Source: Nocardia sp. alder85J (GTDB taxonomy: Bacteria; Actinomycetota; Actinomycetes; Mycobacteriales; Mycobacteriaceae). From it: a DNA stretch of 64,000 nt. The notes under the pieces are model-generated. The model searched no databases. It saw only the letters and a program-made list of their open reading frames with translations, and was not told where the DNA came from. Positions 6,828 through 15,093 of this stretch are shown here, piece after piece. The first letter of the stretch is position 1, and each line of letters begins with the position of its first letter. The stretch lies in the NCBI RefSeq assembly GCF_020176955.2, contig NZ_JAIUCZ020000012.1:124001-188000 (forward strand). Direction: 5' to 3'. A program made the position numbers and the translations under genes.

Positions 6828-8174
6828 ATGGACGATCCGGGCGCCTTGGGCGCCGCCTTGAAACGGCTGCGCGACGCATGCGGACGCATGACCCAGGAAG
6901 CGCTCGCGCACGCCTGCCAGGTTCACCGCACCTACATCACCCACGTCGAAGCGGGCCGCTTCCATCCGCCCCGCAGTTTCTGGGTCGCCGCCGACAACGC
7001 CGTGGCTGCCGGCGGCGCGCTTCTGGCTGCCTACGATGCGATCGTGGTGCAACACCCCGCGGTGGCCGCCGGGCGGGGTATCTTCGCGGGGAGGCCCAGT
7101 CCGGTGGCGCCGGTTGCCGCGTTGCTGGGGGCCGAGTTCGACTCCGATCTGGAGAGGTGGCTGTCCGTGAACAGACGGCAGGTGATGCGACTGCTCGGTG
7201 TGGCCGGAACACTCCCGGCCGCGTCGCTGCTGGCGGCGCTGGAACAACCCGTCCGTGAACACCTCGTATACGCGCTGGCCAATCGTGCCGACGCCGCGGC
7301 GATCGACCGTATCGAGACCGTGCTCGACGCCGTTGCCCGGCAATACGAGGAATTCGGCCCGAAAGCGGTGTTGTCCGTGCGTCAAGGGCAAGCCGACATC
7401 ATCGAAGCGCTGATGCGCGACTGCCCGGATACGTTACGGCCGCGGCTGTTGAGTGTCCGCGGCGCGCTGTCGCGCACACTGGGCTGGATGGCGTACGACT
7501 CCGGCGACTATCCGAAGGCCACCAGCTACTACGAGTCCGCGCGCAAAGATGCTCAGGATGCGGGAAACCCGGCCTTGAAAGCGCTGGTGCTGTGCAACAT
7601 GTCGTTGGCCGCGACCCGCGACGATGACCCCCATGCGGGACTCGATCACGCTGTGACTGCAGCATATTGGGCCCGGGCACGGGCCGGCGACAAGTACCTC
7701 TACGCCTACAGCCGGGACATGGCCGCCGAGGCTCACGCCGAACTCGGTGACACGCGCGAATGCCTGACCGTGCTCGATGACGCCCGCACCGCCCTGGATT
7801 CCGCACCGTCAGCGACGCTGCCCAGCTACGTCTACGACCCGGCCTTGTCCGCAGGGTTCGCCGCCGAAAGCCTCACCAAACTCGGGCTCGCAGCCGAAGC
7901 GATCGACGCGGGCCAACGCTGCGTCGATCTGTTCGACCCCAGCTACGCGTTGTCGCGGGGATTCGCCGACATCGGCTTGGCCGCCGCACTAACCGCGGGC
8001 CGTCAGTACGATCGCGCCACCGACATCGTCCTCGCCACCGCCGCGGTCGCCGACGCGTACGGCTCACCTCGGCTCGCCGGCGAAGTACTCGCCACCGGCA
8101 GCAGTATCAGACAGCAGGCACCTCGATCACAGGCTGCACGACTGCTCGCTGATCTTTTCGGCGAATCTGTGTGA
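6828..8174 (+). CDS. XRE-family regulator with TPR-like sensor domain
   Basis: 448 residues. An N-terminal helix-turn-helix (residues about 5-60: LKRLRDACGRMTQEALAHA, HRTYITHVEAGR) is followed by a long alpha-helical tetratricopeptide-like region (SGDYPKATSYYESARKDAQ, YSRDMAAEAHAELGDTREC). This is the layout of actinomycete pathway regulators that sense a ligand through the TPR part. The ATG at 6828 is chosen over the in-frame GTG at 6807 because AGGGGG lies ten bases upstream of the ATG, while the GTG has no ribosome site. It is divergent from the biosynthetic operon, so it is the likely local regulator. Confidence 0.8.
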   Translation: MDDPGALGAALKRLRDACGRMTQEALAHACQVHRTYITHVEAGRFHPPRSFWVAADNAVAAGGALLAAYDAIVVQHPAVAAGRGIFAGRPSPVAPVAALLGAEFDSDLERWLSVNRRQVMRLLGVAGTLPAASLLAALEQPVREHLVYALANRADAAAIDRIETVLDAVARQYEEFGPKAVLSVRQGQADIIEALMRDCPDTLRPRLLSVRGALSRTLGWMAYDSGDYPKATSYYESARKDAQDAGNPALKALVLCNMSLAATRDDDPHAGLDHAVTAAYWARARAGDKYLYAYSRDMAAEAHAELGDTRECLTVLDDARTALDSAPSATLPSYVYDPALSAGFAAESLTKLGLAAEAIDAGQRCVDLFDPSYALSRGFADIGLAAALTAGRQYDRATDIVLATAAVADAYGSPRLAGEVLATGSSIRQQAPRSQAARLLADLFGESV

Positions 8175-8398
8175 TGTCTGCCGACAGTGTCGGTTCGGCC
8201 TGGGCACGGCTGCTCGTGAACTGGGATGCCCGGATGGGGACAGCAGCTGGCCGGGTCGATGCATATCCCGTCGCCTGTGGCCCGGCCAGGTGGTGCCGGC
8301 GTCGCGCCAGCAAACCGACCAAGGCGCAGAAGCTCGGCGTCCAGTTCGTCGACCAGGGTGAGATCTGGCGCCTGCTGATCGAGGCGAAGATCGTGTAG
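8174..8398 (+). CDS. Short BRCT-like fragment, coupled to the regulator
   Basis: A 74-residue frame whose ATG (8174) overlaps the regulator's TGA. The C-terminal third, ASKPTKAQKLGVQFVDQGEI then WRLL, matches the end of BRCT domains (GSKxxKAxxLGVxxxDExxFxxLL). The first 40 residues do not look like a BRCT domain, so this is probably a decayed remnant of a BRCT-containing protein (DNA ligase or exonuclease type) rather than a working domain. Confidence 0.35.
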   Translation: MSADSVGSAWARLLVNWDARMGTAAGRVDAYPVACGPARWCRRRASKPTKAQKLGVQFVDQGEIWRLLIEAKIV

Positions 8399-8431
8399 GG
8401 CGGCAACGGGCTGTTGTGGTCAGTCACGGGC

Positions 8432-8680
8432 TCAGGATGCGATCCTGTTGCTCGTGTGGAGGTCGGTGACGCGTTGCTGCAGCCGGATCGCACGGTCCGG
8501 TGATGTTGCCGCGATCTCGACACCGTGGCCATCGGATCCGTTGCCTGCGGGGCGCAGGTGCATTCCGGCGTGTCGGTCGTGCATGACCCAGAGTAGCGAA
8601 TCCTCCTGGATCGTGTGCCTGAGTGATTCATGGTCGGCGACAGTGGGTTTCGGGTAGGAAGGGTCATATGGTCTCGGCAT
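8432..8680 (-). CDS. Small hypothetical protein (82 aa)
   Basis: Open frame from ATG 8680 to 8432 with natural composition (VADHESLRHTI, LLWVMHDRHAGMHLRP, RAIRLQQRVTDL). It is divergent from, and overlaps by 13 bases, the start of the methyltransferase-HIT gene. No family is recognised. The only competing explanation is non-coding intergenic DNA. Confidence 0.4.
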   Translation of the reverse strand: MPRPYDPSYPKPTVADHESLRHTIQEDSLLWVMHDRHAGMHLRPAGNGSDGHGVEIAATSPDRAIRLQQRVTDLHTSNRIAS

Positions 8681-9969
8681 TCGATCAGCACTTGGACGCT
8701 TTCCGCGGTTACCAGGCCACGCCGTGGGGGCGGCTGCGTTACGAGCAGGTCACGGCCACTCTCGCCCGCCACCTGCCGGACCGTCCGCTGACGGTGCTGG
8801 ACGTGGGCGGCGGCAACGGCTTGGACGCGGTGCGCTTGGCCGACCTGGGCCACCATGTCACTGTCGTCGACACGTCGCAGGCCTCGCTCGAGGAGGCCAC
8901 TGCTCTGGCTGCGGCGCACGGCTGCGTGGAGTTGATCGCGACCCGGTGCGCGGACATCGCCGACCTGGGCGCTGTGACGGCGCGCGACTCCTACGACGTG
9001 GTCATGGCCCACAATGTGCTGCAATACGTGCCGGACCGGCCCGAAGCGCTCAGGGCGATGGTGTCAGCGCTGCGGGCGGGCGGACTGCTGTCGGTGCTCG
9101 TGCCCAACCCCGCCAGCGACCCGTTGACCGCGGCGGTGCGGCGCGGGGACCTGGACGAGGCGGTGCGGCTGCTGGACGCGGGAACCCGCACGTCGGTCAC
9201 CTACGACACCGAGATCGACGCCATCACCGCAGCCGAACTGGCCGCCGATATGGTCGCCGCCGGGCTGAGGCGACCGGCCCGTTACGGGGTGCGCACGGTG
9301 TGCGATCTGATCAGCGACGACGACGCCAAACACGATCCGCAGTTCTTCGCCCAGCTGTTACGGCTGGAGAATCTGCTCGCCGACCGGGACCCCTATGTCG
9401 AAACGGCCCGCTTCGCGCATCTGATCGCGGTGAAACCCGAAGCGGCTCAAACGGACGGCGTTGGTGATCTCGAGGCGCGGCGTGTGCCGATGGATCTGGC
9501 CGGCTATGAACGGCGGGTGCGGGCACAGCGGTGTTTCGTGTGCGCGTTCGTGGCTGGAGAGCCCGGCTACGAGCACCACACGGTCTTCGACGACGGCGAG
9601 CACGTCGCGTTCTTGAGCCGGTACCCGACGTTGCCCGGCTACGTGCTGGTGGTGCCGCGCCGCCACGTCGAGGACGTGGTGGGTGATCTCACCACCGAGC
9701 AGTACCTGCGCCTGCAATCGGTGGTGCACCGGGTCGCCCGCGCTGTCGCCGCGGTGACGAGTCCGGAGCGGACGTATGTGATGTCGCTGGGCGCCAAGCT
9801 CGGCAACGCGCATGTCCACTGGCACATCGCCCCGCTGCCGCCGGGGGTGCCCTATGCCCGCCAGCAGCTCTACGCCGTCGACGCGGCGAACGGCATCCTC
9901 GACTACAGCGACACCGAGATGAGGCAGTTCGCGGCACGGATCCGTGCAGCGCTGGACGACGAGGCGTGA
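8668..9969 (+). CDS. Fusion of SAM methyltransferase and HIT (histidine triad) domain
   Basis: 433 residues. Residues 1-265 form a class I SAM-dependent methyltransferase: motif I VLDVGGGNGLDAVRLA near 41, acidic end of strand 2 VTVVDTS, DVVMAHNVLQYVPD as motif IV region. Residues about 290-433 form a HIT domain with RCFVCAFVAGEPGYEHHTVF, YVLVVPRRHVEDV and the triad NAHVHWHIAP (H382, H384, H386). HIT proteins hydrolyse or transfer nucleotide phosphoramidates and dinucleotides. The fusion joins methyl transfer to nucleotide chemistry, which fits a nucleoside-type pathway next door. The start at 8668 has AGGAAGGG seven bases upstream. Stand-alone forms of both domains are common; I do not know how common this fusion is. 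Confidence 0.8.
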   Translation: MVSAFDQHLDAFRGYQATPWGRLRYEQVTATLARHLPDRPLTVLDVGGGNGLDAVRLADLGHHVTVVDTSQASLEEATALAAAHGCVELIATRCADIADLGAVTARDSYDVVMAHNVLQYVPDRPEALRAMVSALRAGGLLSVLVPNPASDPLTAAVRRGDLDEAVRLLDAGTRTSVTYDTEIDAITAAELAADMVAAGLRRPARYGVRTVCDLISDDDAKHDPQFFAQLLRLENLLADRDPYVETARFAHLIAVKPEAAQTDGVGDLEARRVPMDLAGYERRVRAQRCFVCAFVAGEPGYEHHTVFDDGEHVAFLSRYPTLPGYVLVVPRRHVEDVVGDLTTEQYLRLQSVVHRVARAVAAVTSPERTYVMSLGAKLGNAHVHWHIAPLPPGVPYARQQLYAVDAANGILDYSDTEMRQFAARIRAALDDEA

Positions 9970-10178
9970 CCGAACGCGATCCCTCACGGTCGCACCGATC
10001 CAGCTGCCAACCAGGGAGATCGAATGACCAACCGCGCCACCACCTCATAGTCCTTCAGAGCCTGGTTGAGTTTCCCCCGCCACACGGGACAGGTCCGGTT
10101 TCCGTTCCGGGGCACCGCAATGCCGACGATCGGTCGTGCCGGCCTCGGATCGATTCGTCATCGTCTCTTTGTCGGTGC

Positions 10179-10382
10179 CTACTGCTGTCGGTGAATCCGT
10201 TTCCACTGCAACTGGATCCACAGAGCCCAACCGGAGGGCATCGTGGACGTGCGGTGTACACGCTGACGGAGGCGAGCCCAGTCCGCTTCCGGATCGCCGG
10301 GATGACGCTGCGCCGCGATCCGTCCGTATGCTTCGAGCGCGTCACCGATGGTGACGCCCGGGATGAGTTCCTCGTCGTCCAA
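10179..10382 (-). CDS. Small hypothetical protein (67 aa)
   Basis: TTG start at 10382 preceded by GAGGAGGGG; stop at 10179. The sequence is acidic then basic (DDEELIPGVTIGDALEAYGR, DPEADWARLRQRV) with natural composition, unlike overlapping frames. It overlaps the end of the next gene upstream by 41 bases in another frame. Function unknown. Confidence 0.5.
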   Translation of the reverse strand: MDDEELIPGVTIGDALEAYGRIAAQRHPGDPEADWARLRQRVHRTSTMPSGWALWIQLQWKRIHRQQ

Positions 10383-11175
10383 TACCCCTCCTCACGATCG
10401 AGTCCGCACCGGTCCGCCCAGCCCCGGCAACGACATCCCCGGCGTCCGTTCCGTCCGCACCAGCGCTTGTCCGCGGTGGCTGGCGCCGTGCCATGGACGA
10501 TACGGTGCATGCTGGCCGTCCTGAACGACAGTCTCGGTGTGTTGGGGGCTGAACTGCGGTGATGGTATGTCCCACTGGTAGGTACGGTGCTGAGTACCGG
10601 TGGCCGGGGTTGTTGTCCGGCTGCCACGTGAGGTGTGTTTCTCCGATGATGTTGCGAGCGGGGGACACTCGTGGCTGTGGCGGATATCGGTGGCACCGGT
10701 CGGGGCTCGAGTTGAGGGGGCCCGTGCCCGGCGGGTCGGCGCCGAGCTTGTCGGCGACCATGGTGTCGAACTCCCGCCGCCGGCGGTCGGCGCCGTTGCG
10801 GCGCGACGGCAGCACGCCCCGGCACACCAGGAACGTGCCGCCGGTCTCGACGTCGCGGACCTCGACGTCGCGGTGGCGCAGCCGGCCCCAGTCGCGGCCC
10901 GGGGCCGGGTGATGGTCGGTGCCGCACAGCGCGCACACCGGCGCGGTGTAGCCGTGCTCGGTCAGCAGGGCGGCCTGCGCGCGCGCCTTGTCCACACGCG
11001 GGCCGGTGATGTACCCGCACGAGCACACCCCGCAGACTCGCCGCCCGGCCGCGACGTAGCCCCACGGCAGATGGACGAAGCGGGTGAAATCGGCGGTCCG
11101 GTCGCCTATCGGCCACCCCTCCTTCTTATCCACTGAGTTTCCGGCCCGGCGGGCACCCCGCCCAATCGACGTCAT
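10342..11175 (-). CDS. Hypothetical Cys-rich protein (zinc-ribbon-like N-terminus)
   Basis: Frame of 277 residues. The first 150 look like real protein: HLPWGYVAAGRRVCGVCSCG and APVCALCGTDHHP give two Cys pairs of a likely zinc site. The region after residue 160 is Pro/Arg/Ser-rich and may be poorly conserved or out of frame. A segment LP-x-Y-xx-RR-x-C-x-C-x-CG is shared with the protein encoded at 15554-16153. The ATG lies inside one of the TTATCCACTGA repeats, so the repeats probably regulate this gene. Function unknown. Confidence 0.5.
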   Translation of the reverse strand: MTSIGRGARRAGNSVDKKEGWPIGDRTADFTRFVHLPWGYVAAGRRVCGVCSCGYITGPRVDKARAQAALLTEHGYTAPVCALCGTDHHPAPGRDWGRLRHRDVEVRDVETGGTFLVCRGVLPSRRNGADRRRREFDTMVADKLGADPPGTGPLNSSPDRCHRYPPQPRVSPARNIIGETHLTWQPDNNPGHRYSAPYLPVGHTITAVQPPTHRDCRSGRPACTVSSMARRQPPRTSAGADGTDAGDVVAGAGRTGADSIVRRGIGRRGTHPGRHHR

Positions 11176-11224
11176 CCACTGAGATCGGAGGCCATCTCAC
11201 TGGATAAGACTGGTTATCCACTGA
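11125..11224. repeat. Four TTATCCACTGA-type repeats
   Basis: CTTATCCACTGAG at 11125-11137, TCATCCACTGAG at 11172-11183, the inverted copy CTCACTGGATAAG at 11196-11208 and TTATCCACTGA at 11214-11224. They sit between the end of the first STAND gene and the start of the Cys-rich gene. Likely protein-binding sites (operator or iteron-like). Confidence 0.7.
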
Positions 11225-11240
11225 AGTGTCGGCGGCACGG

Positions 11241-13634
11241 TCACTCCCGCTGCGCGGCGACCGCCGTGGCAAGGTTCTCCCGCACCGTCACCGTCGTCGG
11301 ATGCGCCTCACCGAGGACCCGCACGCAGTCGGTGAGGGTCTGTTCGTACAGGGTGATGGCGCGGGTGAGGTCCCCGGCGGAGTGGTAGGCGGTGGCGCGG
11401 TTGTTGCCGGAGGTGAGGGTGGAGGGGTGGTCGGTGCCGAGGACCCGTTCGCAGTCGGTGAGGGTCTGTTCGTACAGGGCGATGGCGCGGGTGAGGTCCC
11501 CGGCGGAGTGGTAGGCGCTGGCGAGGTTGTTGCGGGAGGTGAGGGTGTCGGGGTGGTCGGGTCCGAGGACCCGTTCGCGGTCGGTGAGGGTTTGTTCGTA
11601 CAGGGGGATCGCGCGGGTGAGGTCCCCGGCGGATTTGTAGGCGCCGGCGAGGCTGTTGCGGGAGAGCAGGGTGTCGCGGTGGTCGTCGCCGAGTACCCGT
11701 ATCCGGTTGGTGAGGGTCCGCTCGAACAGGGTGATGGCGCGGGTGAGGTCCCCGGCGGATTCGTAGGCGGAGGCGAGGTTGTTGCCGGAGGTGAGGGTGT
11801 CGGGGTGGTCGGGTCCGAGGACCCGTTCGCGGTCGGTGAGGGCCTGTTCGTACAGGGGGATCGCGCGGGTGAGGTCCCCGGCGGCTCGGTACGCGTAGGC
11901 GAGGTTGTTGCCGGAGGTGAGGGTGTCGGGGTGGTCGGGTCCGAGGACCCGTTCGCGGTCGGTGAGGGCCTGTTCGTACAGGGCGATCGCGCGGGTGAGG
12001 TCCCCGGCGGCTCGGTACGCGTAGGCGAGGTTGTTGCCGGAGGTGAGGGTGTCGGGGTGGTCGGGTCCGAGGACCCGTTCGTAGTCGGTGAGGGTCTGTT
12101 CGTGCAGGGCGATGGCGCGGGTGAGGTCCCCGGCGTCTTGGTAGGCGGTGGCGAGGTTGTTGCGGGATCCGAGGGTGTCGGGGTGGTCGGGTCCGAGGAT
12201 GCGTTCGCGGTCGGTGAGGGCTTGTTCGTGCAGGGGGATGGCGCGGCCGGGGAGGCCTTGGCCGGTGAGGAACATCGCGATCTCGTTGAGGAGGGCTGCG
12301 GTCTCGGTGGTGCCGGTGCCGACCGCGGTGTGGTCGGCGAGGGCTTCGGTGTGGGGTGCCAGGGTGCGCCATACCGGCCAGGTCGCGGGGTCGTCCAGGG
12401 TGGCGGGGAGGGCGGCGGTGAGGGTGGTGGTGGCGCGGTCGCGGGCCTGGTCGATCATGTCGGGGCGGCGGTGGGTGTCGGTGGGGTCGGGGGTGCGGGC
12501 GACGGCTTGGACCAGCCGGTGGATCGAGACCGCGGCGCTGCCGGGGTCGATGGTGATCATGGTGTAGGCGGCCAGGATCCCGAGCGCGGCGTTGATCGTC
12601 GGTGGGTCGGCCAGCTCGTTGATCAAGGACATAGGGATGGTGTCGGGGGCATACCAGGCCAGGGTGAGCAGCAGATCGACCGCGAAGGGTTCCCGGGCGG
12701 TGATCCGGTCGAAGGTGACCCGCCAGATCCGGGCCAGGGTGCGGTGCTCGCCGGTGCCGGCCCCGGCCCGCCGGTACATGGCCGCGGGATACCCGGTGAG
12801 CAGGCGCAGGTAGTCGCGGGGGGTGGTGGCGGGGTTGTGGGCGAGGTAGGCGCCGGCCTGTTCCACGGCCAGGGGCAGATGCCCCAGTTCGGTGCACAAC
12901 TCGGTGGCGCCGTCGAGGTCACGGGGCCCGCCGGTGGTGAGCAGCCCGGACAGTAGGTCCAGTGATTCGGCAGGGGTGAGGATGTCGAGGGAGACGATGG
13001 TGGCGTGGCGCCATCCGGTGGCGAGGCGGCTGGTGATCAGGATCCGGCCGCCGGAATCGGTGGTGCGGGCGAGGATCTCGGCGATGTCGGCGGGGTCGTC
13101 GACGTTGTCGAGGATCAGCAGCCATCCGGTGTGGGTGGCCAGCCACTGCACTCCCCGCGCCGCGAGTTGCTCCACCGGCAGCACCGTCGCCAGTTCCGGT
13201 TCCAGGGCGGTGGCGAGGCCGGCCAGTCCCTGCTGGACCTCGCCGGGGCCGGCGGCGGTGATCCACCGGATCGGGGTACACCCGTGTGGCCGGGTGGCGG
13301 CCCACTCGACGGCCAGGGCGCTCTTGCCGATCCCGCCGAGCCCGTGCACCGCATGCACCACCACCGTGGCGCTACCGGTGGTGATCGTGTCGAGGCGATC
13401 CAATTCCGTGGCGCGGCCCACGAACCGCTCCGCCCGCAACGGCAGGTTATCCACCCCCGCCGGTGCGCCGACGTCCGCGATCGGCCGTAGGGGGCCACTG
13501 TGAAAATGGTTGACCTGCGTGTTGTTGTCACCGATCCCGCCGATCACCGCCCCGGCGGCGTTGACCACGAGATCCCCCCTGCCGGGTTCCCCACCGGCAC
13601 CATCGATGTCCACGCCCCGAGTATCGACGCTCAC
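11241..13634 (-). CDS. STAND-family NB-ARC / TPR protein (NLR-like)
   Basis: About 800 residues. FVGRATELDRL precedes a P-loop VHGLGGIGKSALAVEW (about 100 residues from the start), Walker B GWLLILDNVDDP, the sensor GGRILITSR and the GxP motif GHLPLAVEQAGAYL, all hallmarks of NB-ARC ATPases. The C-terminal 330 residues are eight kinesin-light-chain-type TPRs of 42 residues (AGDLTRAIxLYEQxLTDxER ...). Before the ATPase lies VIGGIGDNNTQVNHFHSG, which resembles the short N-terminal motifs of signalling STANDs. The start is uncertain: GTG at 13634 or 13613, neither with a clear ribosome site; a GTG at 13739 would add an unlikely Arg/Cys-rich leader. Probably an oligomerising sensor in defence or signalling (inference). 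Confidence 0.85.
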   Translation of the reverse strand: MSVDTRGVDIDGAGGEPGRGDLVVNAAGAVIGGIGDNNTQVNHFHSGPLRPIADVGAPAGVDNLPLRAERFVGRATELDRLDTITTGSATVVVHAVHGLGGIGKSALAVEWAATRPHGCTPIRWITAAGPGEVQQGLAGLATALEPELATVLPVEQLAARGVQWLATHTGWLLILDNVDDPADIAEILARTTDSGGRILITSRLATGWRHATIVSLDILTPAESLDLLSGLLTTGGPRDLDGATELCTELGHLPLAVEQAGAYLAHNPATTPRDYLRLLTGYPAAMYRRAGAGTGEHRTLARIWRVTFDRITAREPFAVDLLLTLAWYAPDTIPMSLINELADPPTINAALGILAAYTMITIDPGSAAVSIHRLVQAVARTPDPTDTHRRPDMIDQARDRATTTLTAALPATLDDPATWPVWRTLAPHTEALADHTAVGTGTTETAALLNEIAMFLTGQGLPGRAIPLHEQALTDRERILGPDHPDTLGSRNNLATAYQDAGDLTRAIALHEQTLTDYERVLGPDHPDTLTSGNNLAYAYRAAGDLTRAIALYEQALTDRERVLGPDHPDTLTSGNNLAYAYRAAGDLTRAIPLYEQALTDRERVLGPDHPDTLTSGNNLASAYESAGDLTRAITLFERTLTNRIRVLGDDHRDTLLSRNSLAGAYKSAGDLTRAIPLYEQTLTDRERVLGPDHPDTLTSRNNLASAYHSAGDLTRAIALYEQTLTDCERVLGTDHPSTLTSGNNRATAYHSAGDLTRAITLYEQTLTDCVRVLGEAHPTTVTVRENLATAVAAQRE
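11290..12250. repeat. Tandem 126-bp repeats encoding TPRs
   Basis: About eight units of 126 bp inside the STAND gene. Several units are nearly identical at the DNA level (the core GTGAGGTCCCCGGCGG recurs in phase). Such homogeneity indicates recent expansion or gene conversion. Confidence 0.8.
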
Positions 13635-13746
13635 GACCGCAACGTCACGACACCCACGAACTGCTCCTCGAACCCCCGCGCATCCACCGCACACGCCGGG
13701 CGGGATACCGACCTTCCCGACGCGACAAACACGCTCCACCCGGCTC

Positions 13747-13893
13747 TCAGTGGACGACGCGGCTCCGGTCCTCGGCCAGCGCGAGTGCCAGGTCGAGGAT
13801 GAGGCTGCGCTGGGTGTGCTCGCCGATGCCGTGCAGGATCTTCACCGGGATGTCTTGCTGGAACAGGTCGTTGAGCACGAGCAGGCTCGGCGG
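13747..13893 (-). pseudogene. Fragment of a serine recombinase (resolvase)
   Basis: The minus strand encodes LLVLNDLFQQDIPVKILHG, EHTQRSLILDLALALAEDRS, which is the conserved middle of large serine recombinases (LxxLNDLxxRGVxVxxLxGI ... RSLILDLALALAEDRR). Neither the catalytic N-terminus nor the DNA-binding part is present. It is a remnant bordering the STAND gene and marks past mobility. Confidence 0.6.
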
Positions 13894-13978
13894 CCGGCAG
13901 GCGCTACGGGTTTGTATCCTGGTGTCATTGATCGACCCTTCGAGGGGCTGCGGTTTCCCCGCTCTCGAAGGAGTCTGT

Positions 13979-14566
13979 ATGTCCGCGCTCGACGTGCCGC
14001 GTGCTGGTGACAGCTGGGTGCCTCCCGGCGATCTGCCGCCCGAATCGCAGTGGCGGACCTGGGATCGCATCCGCTGCCTGGAATGCGGGCGGTGGAGGCG
14101 GGTGCTGGGGAAGCATCTGCGGGAGCACGGCCTCGATGCCGCAGGTTATCGGGAACGGTGGGGTATGCGGTCGGGGATGCCGTTGTGCTCGGCCGAACTG
14201 TCGGAGAAGTGGCGCCGTACGGCCGTGGCCCGAGGTACCGAGAACACCGATCGCCTGGTGCGAATGGCAAGTGAGAACCACGTGGCCGCCACGGAGGTGG
14301 TGAGGGGCCGGACGATGCGCCCGCAGGAGTTGCGTGCGCGCGGCGCACGGGCCACGGGGAGAGCGCGGGCACGTGAGGACGCCGCCCGCGCCCGCGTGGG
14401 CGATCTGGATCGCTGGGTGCGGGAACGCTATTACGAGGATCTGTGGTCCATCCGCGACATGATGCGGTACCTGGACCTGTCGGAGAAGTCTGTGCGCGCG
14501 GCGATGGCCGCGGCCGGGGTGGAACCCCGCGGGCGGGGCCCGGCCCCTCACCGTTCCCGGAATTAA
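13979..14566 (+). CDS. MucR/Ros-like zinc-finger transcriptional regulator
   Basis: 195 residues. The central segment IRCLECGRWRRVLGKHLREH then GLDAAGYRERWGM matches the MucR/Ros fold (CLxDGxxxKxLxxHLxxxHGxxxxxYRxxWGL), with a C2H-type zinc site. A C-terminal arginine-rich part ends in a helix-turn-helix-like ESLWSIRDMM-type helix pair (EDLWSIRDMMRYLDLSEKSV). GAAGGAG lies six bases before the ATG. Its stop codon is embedded in a 12-bp palindrome that is repeated at the next gene's start, so it may bind there. Confidence 0.7.
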   Translation: MSALDVPRAGDSWVPPGDLPPESQWRTWDRIRCLECGRWRRVLGKHLREHGLDAAGYRERWGMRSGMPLCSAELSEKWRRTAVARGTENTDRLVRMASENHVAATEVVRGRTMRPQELRARGARATGRARAREDAARARVGDLDRWVRERYYEDLWSIRDMMRYLDLSEKSVRAAMAAAGVEPRGRGPAPHRSRN

Positions 14567-14623
14567 CGCATGCGTTTTCATTGACGCCGGTGCACGCCAT
14601 GCTCCACAATTAACGCATGCGTT
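14565..14623 (+). promoter_or_regulatory. Promoter with two AACGCATGCGTT palindromes (leaderless start)
   Basis: The palindrome AACGCATGCGTT occurs at 14565-14576 and 14612-14623, each within AATTAACGCATGCGTT. Between them TTGACG (14581-14586) and CACAAT (14605-14610) are separated by 18 bp, placing transcription start near 14617, the A of the next gene's ATG. The second palindrome covers this start, as a repressor site would. Confidence 0.6.
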
Positions 14624-15093
14624 ATTCGAAGCCGGGGCGTAAGGCGATCGGCGACAAGTACGAAGTCCGACTCGAACCGACGCTGGCCGCCGCCGTCGCC
14701 CGATATGGCGAAACCCGCTGGCCCGGCAACAAACACGCCGCCGCGAAGGCGCGGCGGGAACTGATAGAAATCGCCATCCACGCGCACCAGAGGAGCCACC
14801 GGATCATGAGCACTGTCCGCCTCGTCGTTCTCGGCTCGCCCACCGACGCCCCCGGGATGGAGTGGGGATCGGCGCTCAACTACGTCCCCGACATCGAGGA
14901 TGCTCCCGGAGTCGAGGAGTTCCTGAAATCCCACGGGGTCTGGGACAACGAGCAGCCCGACGCGTACGTTCTGGTCGTGCCCGTCGACTTGTGGGACGCC
15001 GAGCTGAACGGAAACCCGAACATGGCCGTGGAAGTGCCGCAAACCCAGTGCGACTCACTCACCGCCGAACTGGCCGAAGGACAGCACTCATGA
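14617..15093 (+). CDS. Hypothetical protein with ribbon-helix-helix-like N-terminus
   Basis: 158 residues. The start MRYSKPGRKAIGDKYEVRLE then TLAAAVARYGETRW looks like a short DNA- or partner-binding region. The rest (VRLVVLGSPTDAPGMEWGS, AYVLVVPVDLWDAELNG) is unrecognised. No ribosome site precedes the ATG; the promoter spacing suggests a leaderless message. Its stop overlaps the next ATG (ATGA), so the two form an operon. Confidence 0.55.
   Translation: MRYSKPGRKAIGDKYEVRLEPTLAAAVARYGETRWPGNKHAAAKARRELIEIAIHAHQRSHRIMSTVRLVVLGSPTDAPGMEWGSALNYVPDIEDAPGVEEFLKSHGVWDNEQPDAYVLVVPVDLWDAELNGNPNMAVEVPQTQCDSLTAELAEGQHS

Noticed and set aside
11290..12250. CRISPR-like array from evenly spaced repeats
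   Set aside because: The repeats are contiguous 126-bp coding units without variable spacers.
11226..12956. Plus-strand frame rich in Gly/Val/Glu repeats opposite the first STAND gene
   Set aside because: Its repeats mirror the TPR DNA repeats on the other strand. The minus strand has clear NB-ARC and TPR motifs.
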